From assembly GCF_027620315.1 (NCBI RefSeq), contig NZ_JAPNNL010000007.1:24810-88809 (forward strand): a stretch of DNA of 64,000 nucleotides. The letters run 5' to 3'. Below the pieces are notes generated by a model that was not told the origin of the DNA, did no database searches, and saw nothing but the letters and a program-made list of their open reading frames with translations. How positions within the stretch are numbered: the stretch's first letter is position 1; each line of letters opens with the position of its first letter. Positions 1 through 8,761 of this stretch are shown here, one piece after another. A program made the translations under genes and the position numbers. The DNA comes from Nonomuraea corallina (GTDB taxonomy: Bacteria; Actinomycetota; Actinomycetes; Streptosporangiales; Streptosporangiaceae).

Positions 1-1
1 C

Positions 2-1138
2 AAGCGGCGGCAGGACGCCCCGGACCTGCCCAAGCGGCAGATGACCAAGACCACGCTCGGGCGGACCTTCACCGGCTCGGACGGCAAGGTCTACCGGCCC
101 TCGATGTTCATCACGCTCACCCTGCCCTCCTACGGGCGGGTGCTAGAAGGTGCGCCAATCGACCCTGACCGGTACGACTACGCACGGGCGGCTCGCGACG
201 CACTGCACTTCTCCAAGCTCGTCGATCGCTTCGTGCAGAACCTCCGCCGGGTCGCCGGATACGACGTGCAGTACTTCGCCACCGTCGAGCCTCAGAAGCG
301 GCTCGCGCCACATCTGCACATGGCGATCCGCGGGACCCTGCCCCGTGCGGAGCTGCGGCAGATCATCGCCGCGACCTACCACCAGGTGTGGTGGCCGTCG
401 ACTGACCACGTGCGATTCGAGGGGGACTGCCTGCCTGTGTGGGAGGACGGGGCCGGCTACCTCGACCCGATCACGGGGGAAGTCCTGCCGACCTGGGACC
501 AGGCCCTCGACCAGCTCGACCAAGACGAGGACGCGCAACCCCTGCACGTCCTGCGCTTCGGCGACCAGCTCGACATACAAAGCGTCCTCGCCGGAACCCC
601 GGACGCCGACCAACTCATCCAGTACCTCTCCAAGTACCTCACCAAGTCCCTCGGCGACGCCCTCGGCACCGACGACCTACGCCGCAAGGCTCACGCCGAA
701 CGGCTGCTGGAGGCTCTGCGGTTCGAGCCGTGCTCGCCGACGTGCCCGAACTGGCTGCGCTACGGGGTGCAGCCGAAGGGCGCCAAACCGGGGATGGCTC
801 CGGGCCGGTGCAGGGGCAAGGCGCACAAGCCCGATCACCTTGGCTACGCGGGCCGCCGCGTGCTCGTCTCGCGGAAGTGGTCCAACAAGACCCTGACCGA
901 GCACAAGCAGGACCGGCGTACCTGGGTCCTGGAAGCGCTCGGCCTGCCTGACGAGCCGGTCGATCCCCACCGCTACGTCTGGCGACCGGTCAAGCCCGGT
1001 GATCCCGAGCTGGCCCCGATCGGCGTGCGGCTGCTCCGCTCGGTCCACGAACGCCAGCGCTGGCGCAACCACATGAACCAGCTCCAGGCGCTCGGGGACG
1101 GGCCGAATCTTTCGGCAACGGAAGCGAGGGCGGCCTGA
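2..1138 (+). CDS. replication initiator protein, RepSA-like, 5' end outside window
   Basis: This should start rolling-circle replication of the excised element by nicking its origin. The frame is open to the left edge of the window (residues KRRQDAPDLPKRQM precede the first ATG at 41), so the gene is cut by the edge; RepSA-type proteins are usually longer than the portion visible. Visible features are a HUH-type metal motif (HLHMA, about 310-325), a YLSKYLTK segment (about 620-645) that may hold the nicking tyrosines, and a cysteine cluster (CSPTC...GRCRGK) common in this family. The stop overlaps the integrase start (TGATG), which implies translational coupling. No excisionase gene lies between rep and int. 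Confidence 0.85.
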   Translation, partial: KRRQDAPDLPKRQMTKTTLGRTFTGSDGKVYRPSMFITLTLPSYGRVLEGAPIDPDRYDYARAARDALHFSKLVDRFVQNLRRVAGYDVQYFATVEPQKRLAPHLHMAIRGTLPRAELRQIIAATYHQVWWPSTDHVRFEGDCLPVWEDGAGYLDPITGEVLPTWDQALDQLDQDEDAQPLHVLRFGDQLDIQSVLAGTPDADQLIQYLSKYLTKSLGDALGTDDLRRKAHAERLLEALRFEPCSPTCPNWLRYGVQPKGAKPGMAPGRCRGKAHKPDHLGYAGRRVLVSRKWSNKTLTEHKQDRRTWVLEALGLPDEPVDPHRYVWRPVKPGDPELAPIGVRLLRSVHERQRWRNHMNQLQALGDGPNLSATEARAA

Positions 1139-2274
1139 TGGCGAACAAGGCAGGTCACCGTCGCTTCGGGAGCATCCGCAAGCTGCCGTCCGGGCGCTTC
1201 CAGATCCGCTATCCCGGACCGGACGGAAAGCTGCGCAGCGGAGAGACGACATACGAGCGGGAGCGCGACGCCGAGCGGGCGTTGTCCCTGCTCGAAGCGA
1301 AGATGGTCACCGGGGACTGGACGGACCCGCAGCGGTCCAAGGTCAAGCTCGGCGACTACGCGGCCAAGTGGATCAGTGAGCGGACGGAGCTGCGGCCCCG
1401 GACGGTCGAGATCTACAGCGGGCTTCTCCGGCGGCACGTCGCTCCGTATTTCGGCAATGTCCCCCTCGGGAAAATCAATACGGAGATGGTCCGCGAGTGG
1501 CGGGCGACTCTGGCGAGCAACGGCGTCGGGGCAACGGAGATCGCAAAGGCGTACCGGTTCCTGCGGGCCGTGCTCATGACCGCGACGGACGACCAGCTCA
1601 TTCCGCGCAACCCCTGCCGCATTCGCGGTGCCGGGGAGGAGAAGTCGGAAGAGCGGCCGGTCCTCACGGTGGCCCAGGTGTTCCAGCTCGCCGACCTGGT
1701 GCCGGTACGGCTGCGCGCGTTGATCCTGCTCGCCACCTTCGCGAGCCTGCGGTGGGGCGAGGTCGCAGCGCTGCGGCGGATGGACCTGGACCTGAACGCC
1801 GGGACGGTCAGCGTTCGGCAACAGCACGTCGAGTTGGACACGGGCGAACTCCTCGTCGGGCCGCCCAAGTCCCGTGCCGGTCTGCGGACGGTGGCGATCC
1901 CAGAGGCGATCATTCCGGCGCTGCGTCAGCACCTCGACCAGTTCACCGAGCCAGAACCGACCGCGCTCGTCTTCACCGGGGCGAACGGCGGCATCCTGCG
2001 GCGCAGCAACTTCCGGCGGGCGGCCAAGTGGAGCGAGACGATACGCAAGCTCGGCGTCCCCGGGCTCCACTTCCACGATCTTCGCCACACCGGGAACACG
2101 ATCGCGGCCAGTGCCGGCGCTTCCCTCCGCGACCTGATGGCACGGATGGGACATGACAGCGTGCGCGCCGCGATGATCTACCAGCACCGAACAGCGGAAG
2201 CAGACCACAAGATCGCCGACGTCATGAACGGCAAGATCACACAGGTCCTACCGACCGAGGCGAGTGGTCACTGA
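1138..2274 (+). CDS. tyrosine site-specific integrase
   Basis: This enzyme catalyses integration and excision of the element at the tRNA-Val att site. It is 378 aa, a normal length. An N-terminal AP2-like or arm-binding region (about 5-60) and a SAM-like core-binding domain (about 65-150) precede the catalytic domain. The catalytic residues are visible: R205 in SLRWGE, H313 and R316 in HDLRH, H339 in MGHDS and nucleophile Y348 in MIYQH. The ATG overlaps the rep stop by one base, so translation is probably coupled. The gene points at the tRNA-Val 3' end, as is usual for these elements. Confidence 0.93.
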   Translation: MANKAGHRRFGSIRKLPSGRFQIRYPGPDGKLRSGETTYERERDAERALSLLEAKMVTGDWTDPQRSKVKLGDYAAKWISERTELRPRTVEIYSGLLRRHVAPYFGNVPLGKINTEMVREWRATLASNGVGATEIAKAYRFLRAVLMTATDDQLIPRNPCRIRGAGEEKSEERPVLTVAQVFQLADLVPVRLRALILLATFASLRWGEVAALRRMDLDLNAGTVSVRQQHVELDTGELLVGPPKSRAGLRTVAIPEAIIPALRQHLDQFTEPEPTALVFTGANGGILRRSNFRRAAKWSETIRKLGVPGLHFHDLRHTGNTIAASAGASLRDLMARMGHDSVRAAMIYQHRTAEADHKIADVMNGKITQVLPTEASGH

Positions 2275-2294
2275 ACAAGATCGAGTGCATTCGC

Positions 2295-2315
2295 TAATGG
2301 CACGTTAATGGCACG
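2295..2315. repeat. paired 10-bp direct repeats between int and tRNA
   Basis: TAATGGCACG occurs at 2295-2304 and again at 2306-2315, so the two copies repeat at 11 bp, about one helical turn. They lie 22 bp after the integrase stop and about 42 bp from the tRNA 3' end. Position and phasing suit arm-type binding sites for the integrase or an excisionase. That role is inference. Confidence 0.5.
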
Positions 2316-2350
2316 AGCCCCGTTTTCCCTGAGGGAGACGGGGCTTGTTT
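2316..2350 (+). terminator. intrinsic terminator after integrase
   Basis: An 8-bp stem (AGCCCCGT at 2316-2323 with ACGGGGCT at 2338-2345) encloses a loop that can itself pair (CCCT/AGGG). It is followed by TGTTT. It sits between the integrase stop and the oppositely oriented tRNA and probably ends int transcription. Confidence 0.6.
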
Positions 2351-2356
2351 CGCTGG

Positions 2357-2428
2357 TGGGCGGTACTGGGTTCGAACCAGTGACCCCTCGCTTGTAAGGC
2401 GAGTGCTCTACCGCTGAGCTAACCGCCC
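2357..2428 (-). tRNA. tRNA-Val (anticodon TAC); 3' half is the predicted att core
   Basis: On the minus strand a full cloverleaf can be drawn. The acceptor stem is GGGCGGT/ACCGCCC with discriminator A, followed by a D-arm with GCTC...GAGC. The anticodon stem is CTCGC/GCGAG around loop CTTACAA (anticodon TAC, Val GTA codons). The T-arm is ACTGG-TTCGAAC-CCAGT. No CCA is encoded. The 3' end faces the integrase gene, so the attachment core is expected inside the 3' half; an identical stretch should exist at the far left end of the element, outside the window. Confidence 0.95.
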
Positions 2429-2445
2429 CTGATCGGCACTACACC

Positions 2446-3396
2446 TTACGACACCAACGGCGCCGCTCGCACGTCCGTGTCCCAGCCGGGCCCGAGTTCG
2501 GGCCGGCCGGCCGCGCGCCAGCCGAGGAGGGCGGCGCCGAGCATGCCGGCGTCGACCCCCAGGGCGGCGGGCAGCAGCGGTGGCGCCTTTCTGAAGGTCA
2601 GGCGGTTCGTCAGGCGGGTCCGTACGGGGTCGAAGAGGGCGGGGCCCGCCTGGGAGAGGCCGCCGCCGAGCACGATCATGGCGGGGTCCAGCAGCAGCGT
2701 GTAGGTGGCCAGGGCCAGCGACAGGGCTTCCACGGCCTCGTCCCACACCTCGATGGCGATCGGGTCGTCGGAGATGACAACCTGCTCGGCCCTGGCGCCC
2801 TCCAGGCCCGCCCGCAGGCCGTAGCGCCTGCCGACGGAGGCGGCGGAGGCGTATGTCTCCAGGCAGCCGTACTGGCCGCAGGCGCACTGCTCGCCGTCGG
2901 GGAAGACGGGGATGTGGCCGATCTCGCCGCTCCAGCCGGCGTCGCCCTCGTACGGGGCGCCGTTCACGATCATGGCGCCGGCGATGCCGGTGCCGATCGG
3001 CAGGAACAGGAAGTCGGCCGCGCCGCGCCCGGCACCGAGGACGCTCTCGGCGAGGCCGCCGGTGCGGACGTCGTGGCCGAGGATGACGGGCACGTCGAGG
3101 TCGGTGAAGTCCTTGGCGGGGACGTCGCGCCAGCCGAGGTTGGTGGCGTAGATGGCGGTGTCCTCCGACACCAGCCCGGGGACGGCCAGGCCGACCCCGG
3201 CGGGAGGGCCGTCGCCGGTCTCGGCCAGGTGGCCGATGAAGTCGCGGATGGCGGTCACGACCGCCTCGGGGCCGTCGGCGCGCGGCGTGGGGCGCCGCTC
3301 GGCGAGCAGGACGGCGCCGTTCTCGCCGACCAGGCCGCCTTTCATGGACGTGCCGCCGACGTCGAGGGCGACGACGTACGCAGGTGTGTTGGCCAC
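2446..3396 (-). CDS. ROK-family sugar kinase (glucokinase-like)
   Basis: Cytoplasmic ATP-dependent hexose kinase of the ROK family, 316 aa, a normal length. The N-terminus carries the phosphate-binding DVGGTSMKGG motif (about 11-20). The ROK zinc motif CACGQYGCLE lies near 165-175, preceded by the GEIGH segment that contributes to the sugar site. No N-terminal helix-turn-helix is present, so this is an enzyme and not a ROK repressor. It is last in a minus-strand run (DUF3052, AhpE, zinc ribbon, this gene) with a 52-bp gap before it. The family is clear; glucose is only the likeliest substrate. Confidence 0.88.
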   Translation of the reverse strand: MANTPAYVVALDVGGTSMKGGLVGENGAVLLAERRPTPRADGPEAVVTAIRDFIGHLAETGDGPPAGVGLAVPGLVSEDTAIYATNLGWRDVPAKDFTDLDVPVILGHDVRTGGLAESVLGAGRGAADFLFLPIGTGIAGAMIVNGAPYEGDAGWSGEIGHIPVFPDGEQCACGQYGCLETYASAASVGRRYGLRAGLEGARAEQVVISDDPIAIEVWDEAVEALSLALATYTLLLDPAMIVLGGGLSQAGPALFDPVRTRLTNRLTFRKAPPLLPAALGVDAGMLGAALLGWRAAGRPELGPGWDTDVRAAPLVS

Positions 3397-3448
3397 GGAA
3401 GGAGACGATAGCGCAGCTCAGCGTTTGTCTGGAAAAGTCCCCTGCGAT

Positions 3449-3757
3449 TCAGGTACGGCCGAGCACGCGGTCGAGCGCGGCCGCCACCTCGGCCGACAGC
3501 CCTGGCGGTGAGCCGGAGGCGGCGGGGGCGCCGGCCTCGGCGATCCGCACGGCTCCGCAGGCGCGGCACTCCACCTCGCCGAGCCGTCGGATCAGCGCCG
3601 CCGAACCGCATCCGGCGCAGGTGTCGAGATCGAGGTCGTGCAGCCGTTGGCAGTCCGGGCAGACGAGCACCTGGGTCTCGCGGCGGACCCCGCGTCTCCA
3701 CGGGCTGGCGCCGCGGACCGGGTCGGTCTGCCGGGCCCCGCAGCGGTAGCAGGGCAT
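3449..3757 (-). CDS. zinc-ribbon protein, unknown function
   Basis: A 102-aa protein with four CxxC pairs (C3/C6, C33/C36, C47/C50, C64/C67), enough for two zinc ribbons. A short Ala/Pro/Gly-rich stretch and a C-terminal helix (SAEVAAALDRVLG) follow. The start at 3757 is chosen because GGGAGGAA sits just upstream; the longer reading from 3835 has no such site and overlaps ahpE. It lies 13 bp after ahpE on the same strand, so it is probably cotranscribed. No enzyme motif is recognised; a nucleic-acid or protein-binding role is possible. Confidence 0.75.
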   Translation of the reverse strand: MPCYRCGARQTDPVRGASPWRRGVRRETQVLVCPDCQRLHDLDLDTCAGCGSAALIRRLGEVECRACGAVRIAEAGAPAASGSPPGLSAEVAAALDRVLGRT

Positions 3758-3770
3758 CGTTCCTCCCGTT

Positions 3771-4244
3771 TCAGGCCGGCGTGTGGGGGATGTCGGCGAG
3801 TGCCTGGAGATAGTCGGCGACGTCGCGTGCCTCACCGATCGGGTTGACCACCGACCAGCGGATCACGCCCTCGCCGTCGATGATGAAGGTCCCCCGGTGC
3901 GCGAAGCCCCTCTCCTCGTCGAAGACACCGTACGCCCGCGCGACCTGTCCGTGTGGCCAGAAGTCGGAGAGAAGCGGGAACGTGTAGCCCTCCTGGTCCG
4001 CCCACGCGCGGTGGGTGAAGAGGGAGTCGACGGAGACGGTGAGCACCTGCGCGCCGGCCGGGAAATCGCGCAGCGCGGAGAGCTCACCGTGACACACCCC
4101 GCTGAAGGCCAGCGGGTAGAAGACCAGCACGACGGGCCTGCCCCTGAACTGGGACAACCGTACCGGGCTGCCGTGCTGGTCCTGAAGCTCGAATTCCGGA
4201 GCGGCGGCGCCGACCTGGGCAGGATGTCCGTTCACACGCCTCAT
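3771..4244 (-). CDS. ahpE: AhpE-type peroxiredoxin
   Basis: Reduces peroxides through peroxidatic Cys51 in the motif FYPLAFSGVCHGEL. There is no obvious resolving cysteine, which agrees with the 1-Cys AhpE class known from mycobacteria, where mycothiol/mycoredoxin can recycle the enzyme. The 157-aa length and the conserved TFPLLSDFWPHG and RGTFIIDG segments fit AhpE closely. The start is uncertain: ATG 4244 has a weak upstream site, and a GTG four codons in (VNGHP) follows GAGG. It lies 29 bp downstream of the DUF3052 gene, an order I recall as conserved next to aceE in streptomycetes. Confidence 0.9.
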   Translation of the reverse strand: MRRVNGHPAQVGAAAPEFELQDQHGSPVRLSQFRGRPVVLVFYPLAFSGVCHGELSALRDFPAGAQVLTVSVDSLFTHRAWADQEGYTFPLLSDFWPHGQVARAYGVFDEERGFAHRGTFIIDGEGVIRWSVVNPIGEARDVADYLQALADIPHTPA

Positions 4245-4273
4245 CCTGCCGTACGGGCTGGCGCTCTCGCTTC

Positions 4274-4702
4274 TTACCGCCTGCCTTTGGGCGTGACGAG
4301 CCGGGTCCCCGACCAGTCGGGGGCGGCGGAGATGCTGCTGGTCTGCGAGAGACCCGCGGTGACGGAGTCCTCGCCGATGTCGCTCGGCTCCACATGGCCA
4401 TCGCGCCCGGCCTTGGGAGTCAGCAGCCAGATCTGGCCGCCCTCGGCGAGACCTCGCATGGCGTTGGTCAGGGCGTCGAAGAGATCACCGTCGCCGTCGC
4501 GCCACCACAGCAGCACCACGTCGACGACGTCGTCGACGTCCTCGTCGAGCAGTTCGTTGCCGGTCAGGTCCTCGATGGACTCGCGAAGCTTCTCGTCGAC
4601 GTCCTCGTCCCAGCCGATCTCCTGCACCACCTGACCCGGTTTGAGGCCGAGCCTTTCGGCCAGGCCGCGCTCGCCCTGCGCCTGACCCGCGGTCGCGCTC
4701 AC
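4274..4702 (-). CDS. DUF3052 family protein
   Basis: A 142-aa acidic cytoplasmic protein of unknown function, widespread in Actinobacteria. The GTG at 4702 is chosen over the ATG at 4762 because AGGAGGG lies 8 bases upstream and the product then begins SATAGQAQGERGLAERLGLKPGQ, as in relatives. The central VDDVVDVVLLWWRDGDGDLFDAL segment and the IWLLTPKAGR strand resemble the conserved core. It is first in the DUF3052-ahpE-zinc ribbon-ROK run. Association with AhpE hints at a redox link, but this is inference. Confidence 0.8.
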   Translation of the reverse strand: MSATAGQAQGERGLAERLGLKPGQVVQEIGWDEDVDEKLRESIEDLTGNELLDEDVDDVVDVVLLWWRDGDGDLFDALTNAMRGLAEGGQIWLLTPKAGRDGHVEPSDIGEDSVTAGLSQTSSISAAPDWSGTRLVTPKGRR

Positions 4703-4819
4703 GTTTATCCCTCCTGCTTGAGTGGCCCCGCATATGCGGTTTATCGCTTCGGGACAGTCCACACGCTGTGACCCTCAGTCGTCAACGGTCGCCACGGGTA
4801 CGGCCGTACTCGGTCGGTC

Positions 4820-5227
4820 TCAACCCGGCAGGAACGACAGCCGGACCTGGCGTCGCGGGTTGTCGACGTTGAGGTCGACGAGCGCGATCGACTGCCAGGT
4901 GCCCAGCGCCAGTCTGCCGCCCAGCACGGGAATCGTGGCGTACGGCGGAATGATCGCGGGCATGACGTGCGACCGGCCGTGGCCTGGTGATCCGTGTCTG
5001 TGGCGCCAGCGGTCGTCGCCCGGCAGCAGCTCGCGCAGCGCGGCGAGGAGATCGTCGTCGCTGCCCGAGCCCAGCTCCAGCACGGCGACGCCGGCCGTCG
5101 CGTGGGGGACGAAGACGTGCAGCAGCCCGTCCTCGCCCAGCGCGCGGACGAAATCGGCGCATGCGCTGGTGATGTCGTGCACCGTCTCCCGGGAGCCCGT
5201 GGTCACGGAGATGAGTTCGGATCTCAC
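4820..5227 (-). CDS. YjbQ/UPF0047 family protein
   Basis: A 135-aa protein of the YjbQ (UPF0047) family, some members of which show weak thiamine-phosphate synthase activity in vitro; the physiological role is unsettled. The family-typical segments HVFVPHATAGVAVLE and HGRSHVMPAIIPPYATIPV, with several conserved His, are present, as is the GTWQSIALVDLN strand. It starts 9 bp after the DUF1918 gene on the same strand, so the two are likely cotranscribed. Gene length is typical. Confidence 0.85.
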   Translation of the reverse strand: MRSELISVTTGSRETVHDITSACADFVRALGEDGLLHVFVPHATAGVAVLELGSGSDDDLLAALRELLPGDDRWRHRHGSPGHGRSHVMPAIIPPYATIPVLGGRLALGTWQSIALVDLNVDNPRRQVRLSFLPG

Positions 5228-5236
5228 ATGGGAATC

Positions 5237-5419
5237 CTAGTGAGGCACGATGACGGCGTCAGGGCCGGGAAACACCAGCCCGGTGTGGCCGTCGTCGAAC
5301 CTCACGCTGTAGGGAGGCCCCCCGTCGGGGCCCTGGACCTCGATGATGACGCCGCCCCGGTCCCTTTCGCCAACGGCGTTCCCGTGCACCAGGAGGCGGT
5401 CGCCTACCGTCGCATTCAT
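5237..5419 (-). CDS. DUF1918 family protein
   Basis: A 60-aa protein with an SH3-like beta-barrel pattern: an MNATVGDRLLVHG start, a GVIIEVQGPDG turn and the closing segments PPYSVRFDDGHTGLVFPGPDA. This is the usual DUF1918 architecture. The start at 5419 is supported by GGAG five bases upstream; a longer reading would run into the aceE promoter region. It is first in a two-gene unit with the YjbQ gene and is divergent from aceE. The function is unknown. Confidence 0.8.
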   Translation of the reverse strand: MNATVGDRLLVHGNAVGERDRGGVIIEVQGPDGGPPYSVRFDDGHTGLVFPGPDAVIVPH

Positions 5420-5798
5420 AGCTCCAGACTCGTACGGGGAAGGCCAGACGAAAAGAGGGGATTCGTCCGCGTCCGCCCAAGAGCGGGTAACGGTCGGCCG
5501 GACCTGGGCGCGAAGCTCGAAGCTGAGACTTTCCTGGCAATCTTCCCGGAGCTTGGAGACGGGCGGAACCTGGTCGTACCCACCCCGGGTGATGACGCGG
5601 CCCCCATGCCGGGGGATACTCGACCTGTGAGGCAAAATTCCGTAGCTTTTCCGGTCTTGGTAAATTGACCGGCCGTTGTAACCTTGGCTCACGATTCGTC
5701 CTACCATCGGTGGTCTAGGCCACCGATGGCGGCCCTGCCAGCAGGGACGTCCTGGTTACTCACCGGTAGAGATGCACTTTCCGCCGGGAGCGACCAGG
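5420..5798. promoter_or_regulatory. 379-bp divergent intergenic region upstream of aceE
   Basis: No convincing gene is present. The region separates the minus-strand DUF1918 gene from aceE. A candidate aceE promoter is TTCCGT (5638-5643), a 17-bp spacer and TAAATT (5661-5666). A strong palindrome lies downstream at 5704-5729 (separate entry). A GC hairpin (CCCCC...GGGGG, about 5601-5615) is also present. Promoter assignment is by eye. Confidence 0.4.
5704..5729. promoter_or_regulatory. 26-bp near-perfect palindrome, candidate operator for aceE
   Basis: Arms CCATCGGTGG (5704-5713) and CCACCGATGG (5720-5729) are exact inverted repeats around TCTAGG. Only the bases flanking the central CTAG fail to match. 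The element lies about 70 bp before the aceE start and downstream of the candidate promoter, a position suited to repression by a dimeric regulator or to formation of a leader hairpin. Confidence 0.55.
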
Positions 5799-8597
5799 AT
5801 GGAAAGCGACCCAGACCAGACATCAGTCATCCTCGGAAGGCGAGACCCAGTGGCTTCCGGACGCCAGCGATTCTCGATCATCAGTGACGGCCTACCCAGT
5901 CAGTTGCCTGATGTCGATCCCAGTGAGACCAACGAGTGGCTCGAGTCCCTCGACAACGTCGTCAAGACGGAGGGCCGCACCAGAGCTCGCTATCTGATGC
6001 TCCGCATTCTGGAGCGGGCCCGCGAGCACCAGGTCGGCGTGCCGGGGCTGCGCAGCACCGACTACATCAACACCATCCCGCCGGAGCGCGAGCCCTGGTT
6101 CCCCGGCGACGAGCACGTCGAGCGGCGCATCCGCGCCTACATCCGCTGGAACGCGGCGATCATGGTGTCGCGGGCCAACGCCCGCACCAACGTCGGCGGC
6201 CACATCGCCACCTACGCCTCCGCCGCGTCGCTCTACGAGGTCGGCTTCAACCACTTCTTCCGCGGCAAGGACCACGGCGAGTCGGGCGACCAGGTGTTCT
6301 TCCAGGGCCACGCGGCGCCCGGCATCTACGCCCGCGCCTTCCTGGAGGGCCGGCTCAACGAGAGCCAGCTCGACGCGTTCCGGCAGGAGCTCTCGCACGG
6401 CTTCCACGGCCTGCCCTCCTACCCGCACCCGCGGCTCATGCCCGACTTCTGGGAGTTCCCGACCGTCTCCATGGGCCTGGGCCCGATCAACGCGATCTAC
6501 CAGGCGCGATTCAACCGCTACCTGCTCAACCGCGAGATCAAGGACACCAGCCGCAGCCACGTCTGGGCGTTCCTGGGCGACGGCGAGATGGACGAGCCCG
6601 AGTCGCTGGGCGCGATCGGCGTGGCCGCCCGCGAGGAGCTCGACAACCTCACCTTTGTGATCAACTGCAACCTGCAGCGCCTCGACGGCCCGGTACGCGG
6701 CAACGGCAAGATCATTCAGGAGCTGGAGGCGTACTTCCGGGGCGCCGGCTGGAACGTCATCAAGGTCGTCTGGGGCCGCGACTGGGACCCGCTGCTGGCC
6801 GCCGACGTCGACGGGGTGCTGGTCAACCAGATGAACACCACGCCCGACGGCCAGTTCCAGACCTACTCGGTGGAGTCGGGCGCCTACATCCGCGACCACT
6901 TCTTCGGCACCGACCCGCGCCTGCGCAAGATGGCCGAGCACCTCAGCGACGACGACATCCGCAAGCTGTCGCGCGGCGGCCACGACTACCGCAAGGTCTA
7001 CGCGGCCTTCAAGGCGGCCCGTGAGCACGTCGGCCAGCCGACGGTCATCCTGGCCCAGACCATCAAGGGCTGGACCCTCGGCAAGGACTTCGAGGCGCGC
7101 AACGCCACCCACCAGATGAAGAAGCTCACCAAGGCCGAGCTGAAGGAGTTCCGCGACCGGCTCTACCTGCCGATCCCGGACTCGGCGCTGGAGGGCGAGC
7201 TGCCGCCGTACTTCCACCCGGGCGAGGACGACCCCGAGATCCAGTACATGAAGGAGCGCCGCGCGGCGCTCGGCGGGGTGCTGCCCAAGCGGGTCAACCG
7301 CGCAAAGGCCGTCAAGCTGCCCGGCGAGGAGGCCTACAAGACCTTCACCAAGGGCTCCGGCAAGCAGCAGGTCGCCACCACGATGGCGTTCGTCCGGCTG
7401 CTCAAGGACCTCATGCGCGACAAGGAGATCGGCCACCGGTTCGTGCCGATCATCCCGGACGAGGCCCGCACGTTCGGCCTGGACGCGATGTTCCCGACCG
7501 CGAAGATCTATTCGCCGCACGGCCAGATGTACGAGGCCGTCGACCGCGAGCTGCTCCTGTCGTACAAGGAGGCCGTGCAGGGGCAGATCCTGCACGAGGG
7601 CATCAGCGAGTCGGGGTCGATGGCGTCGATGATCGCCGCCGGCACCTCGTACGCCACGCACGGCGAGCACATGATCCCGATCTACATCTTCTACTCGATG
7701 TTCGGGTTCCAGCGGACCGGCGACCAGATGTGGGCCCTGGGCGACCAGATGGGCCGCGGCTTCCTGATCGGCGCCACGGCCGGCCGCACCACGCTCAACG
7801 GCGAGGGCCTGCAGCACGAGGACGGCCACACGCCGCTCATCGCCTCCACCAACCCGGCGGCGGTCATCTACGACCCGTCGTGGGCGTTCGAGGTGGCCCA
7901 CATCGTCAGGGACGGCCTGCGCCGCATGTACGGCGACAAGCCCGAGGACCTGTTCTACTACCTGACCGTCTACAACGAGCCCTACCTGCAGCCCGCCCAG
8001 CCCGAGGGCATCGACGTCGAGGGCCTGCTGCGGGGCCTCTACAAGTACGCCGACGGGCCGGGGACGCAGGGGCCGAAGGCCAACATCCTGGCCTCCGGCG
8101 TGGCCGGGCCGTGGGCGATGGAAGCCCAGCGGATGCTGGCCGACGACTGGGGCGTGTCGGCCACCGTCTGGTCGGCCACCTCCTGGACCGAGCTGCGCCG
8201 CGAGGCGCTGACCTGCGACGAGCACAACCTGCTCAACCCCGACGCCGAGCGGCGCGTGCCGTACGTGACGCAGGTGCTGTCGGATGCGCAGGGCCCGTTC
8301 GTGGGCGTCAGCGACTACATGAAGGCGGTGCAGGACCAGATCGCGCAGTGGGTGCCGGGCGACTGGTCCTCGCTGGGCACCGACGGGTTCGGCCTGTCCG
8401 ACACCCGTTCGGCGCTGCGCCGCCACTTCCACGTGGACGCCGCCTCCATCACCCTGGCCGTGCTCACGTCCCTGGTGCGGCGGGGCGAGCTCGACGGCGA
8501 GGTGCTGCGCGAGGCGATCGCCCGCTACCACCTGAAGAACGGCGTGACCGAGGCCGGCGGCCCCGAGACCAACGACACCCAGTCGATGGGCGTCTGA
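5799..8597 (+). CDS. aceE: pyruvate dehydrogenase E1 component, homodimeric type
   Basis: Decarboxylates pyruvate with thiamine diphosphate and passes the acetyl group to the E2 lipoyl domain in the pyruvate dehydrogenase complex. It is 932 aa, typical of single-chain AceE. The ThDP/Mg motif [10 protein letters not shown] begins near residue 261 and continues into [13 protein letters not shown]. The transketolase-like central domain ([21 protein letters not shown]) and the C-terminal domain are intact. ATG 5799 is preferred because GGGAG lies 8 bases upstream; an in-frame ATG at 5772 has a weaker site. E2 and E3 genes are not in this window. A strong terminator follows. Confidence 0.96.
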   Translation: MESDPDQTSVILGRRDPVASGRQRFSIISDGLPSQLPDVDPSETNEWLESLDNVVKTEGRTRARYLMLRILERAREHQVGVPGLRSTDYINTIPPEREPWFPGDEHVERRIRAYIRWNAAIMVSRANARTNVGGHIATYASAASLYEVGFNHFFRGKDHGESGDQVFFQGHAAPGIYARAFLEGRLNESQLDAFRQELSHGFHGLPSYPHPRLMPDFWEFPTVSMGLGPINAIYQARFNRYLLNREIKDTSRSHVWAFLGDGEMDEPESLGAIGVAAREELDNLTFVINCNLQRLDGPVRGNGKIIQELEAYFRGAGWNVIKVVWGRDWDPLLAADVDGVLVNQMNTTPDGQFQTYSVESGAYIRDHFFGTDPRLRKMAEHLSDDDIRKLSRGGHDYRKVYAAFKAAREHVGQPTVILAQTIKGWTLGKDFEARNATHQMKKLTKAELKEFRDRLYLPIPDSALEGELPPYFHPGEDDPEIQYMKERRAALGGVLPKRVNRAKAVKLPGEEAYKTFTKGSGKQQVATTMAFVRLLKDLMRDKEIGHRFVPIIPDEARTFGLDAMFPTAKIYSPHGQMYEAVDRELLLSYKEAVQGQILHEGISESGSMASMIAAGTSYATHGEHMIPIYIFYSMFGFQRTGDQMWALGDQMGRGFLIGATAGRTTLNGEGLQHEDGHTPLIASTNPAAVIYDPSWAFEVAHIVRDGLRRMYGDKPEDLFYYLTVYNEPYLQPAQPEGIDVEGLLRGLYKYADGPGTQGPKANILASGVAGPWAMEAQRMLADDWGVSATVWSATSWTELRREALTCDEHNLLNPDAERRVPYVTQVLSDAQGPFVGVSDYMKAVQDQIAQWVPGDWSSLGTDGFGLSDTRSALRRHFHVDAASITLAVLTSLVRRGELDGEVLREAIARYHLKNGVTEAGGPETNDTQSMGV

Positions 8598-8609
8598 CCT
8601 CATCCGCAC

Positions 8610-8645
8610 GACGTGCCCCCGTGAAGCGTTTCACGGGGGCACGTC
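8610..8645 (+). terminator. strong hairpin terminator after aceE
   Basis: A perfect 16-bp stem (8610-8625 with 8630-8645; core GTGCCCCCGTGAA/TTCACGGGGGCAC) closes a GCGT loop. It starts 12 bp after the aceE stop. A short T-poor tail is usual for actinobacterial terminators. Confidence 0.8.
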
Positions 8646-8761
8646 CCGTTCTGAGGGCAGGCGGCACGGGCGCGGAGGGGTGGCGCGCCGCCGAATCCCG
8701 TGCGCGGTCCCGTATTGTGGGCAGCACTTCCCCCGGAGACGACAAGGGGAGACTGTTCGTG

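Larger units (their letters stand above)
1..2400. mobile_element. right end of an actinomycete integrative element at tRNA-Val
   Basis: A rolling-circle-type replication initiator and a tyrosine integrase lie back to back, and the integrase gene ends 83 bp from the 3' end of a tRNA-Val gene. This is the layout of actinomycete integrative and conjugative elements of the pSAM2 type, which recombine into the 3' part of a tRNA gene. The left end lies outside the window, so element size, transfer genes and attL cannot be seen. The right limit (about 2357-2400) is inferred, because the crossover is expected within the 3' half of the tRNA. Confidence 0.8.

Noticed and set aside
5772..5798. Upstream ATG as the aceE start
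   Set aside because: The binding site is weaker than at 5799; kept only as an alternative.
5892..8609. 905-aa ORF opposite aceE
   Set aside because: The reading is low in complexity (Val/Ala/Gly/Arg-rich), has no motif and mirrors the codon bias of aceE; it is a high-GC shadow.
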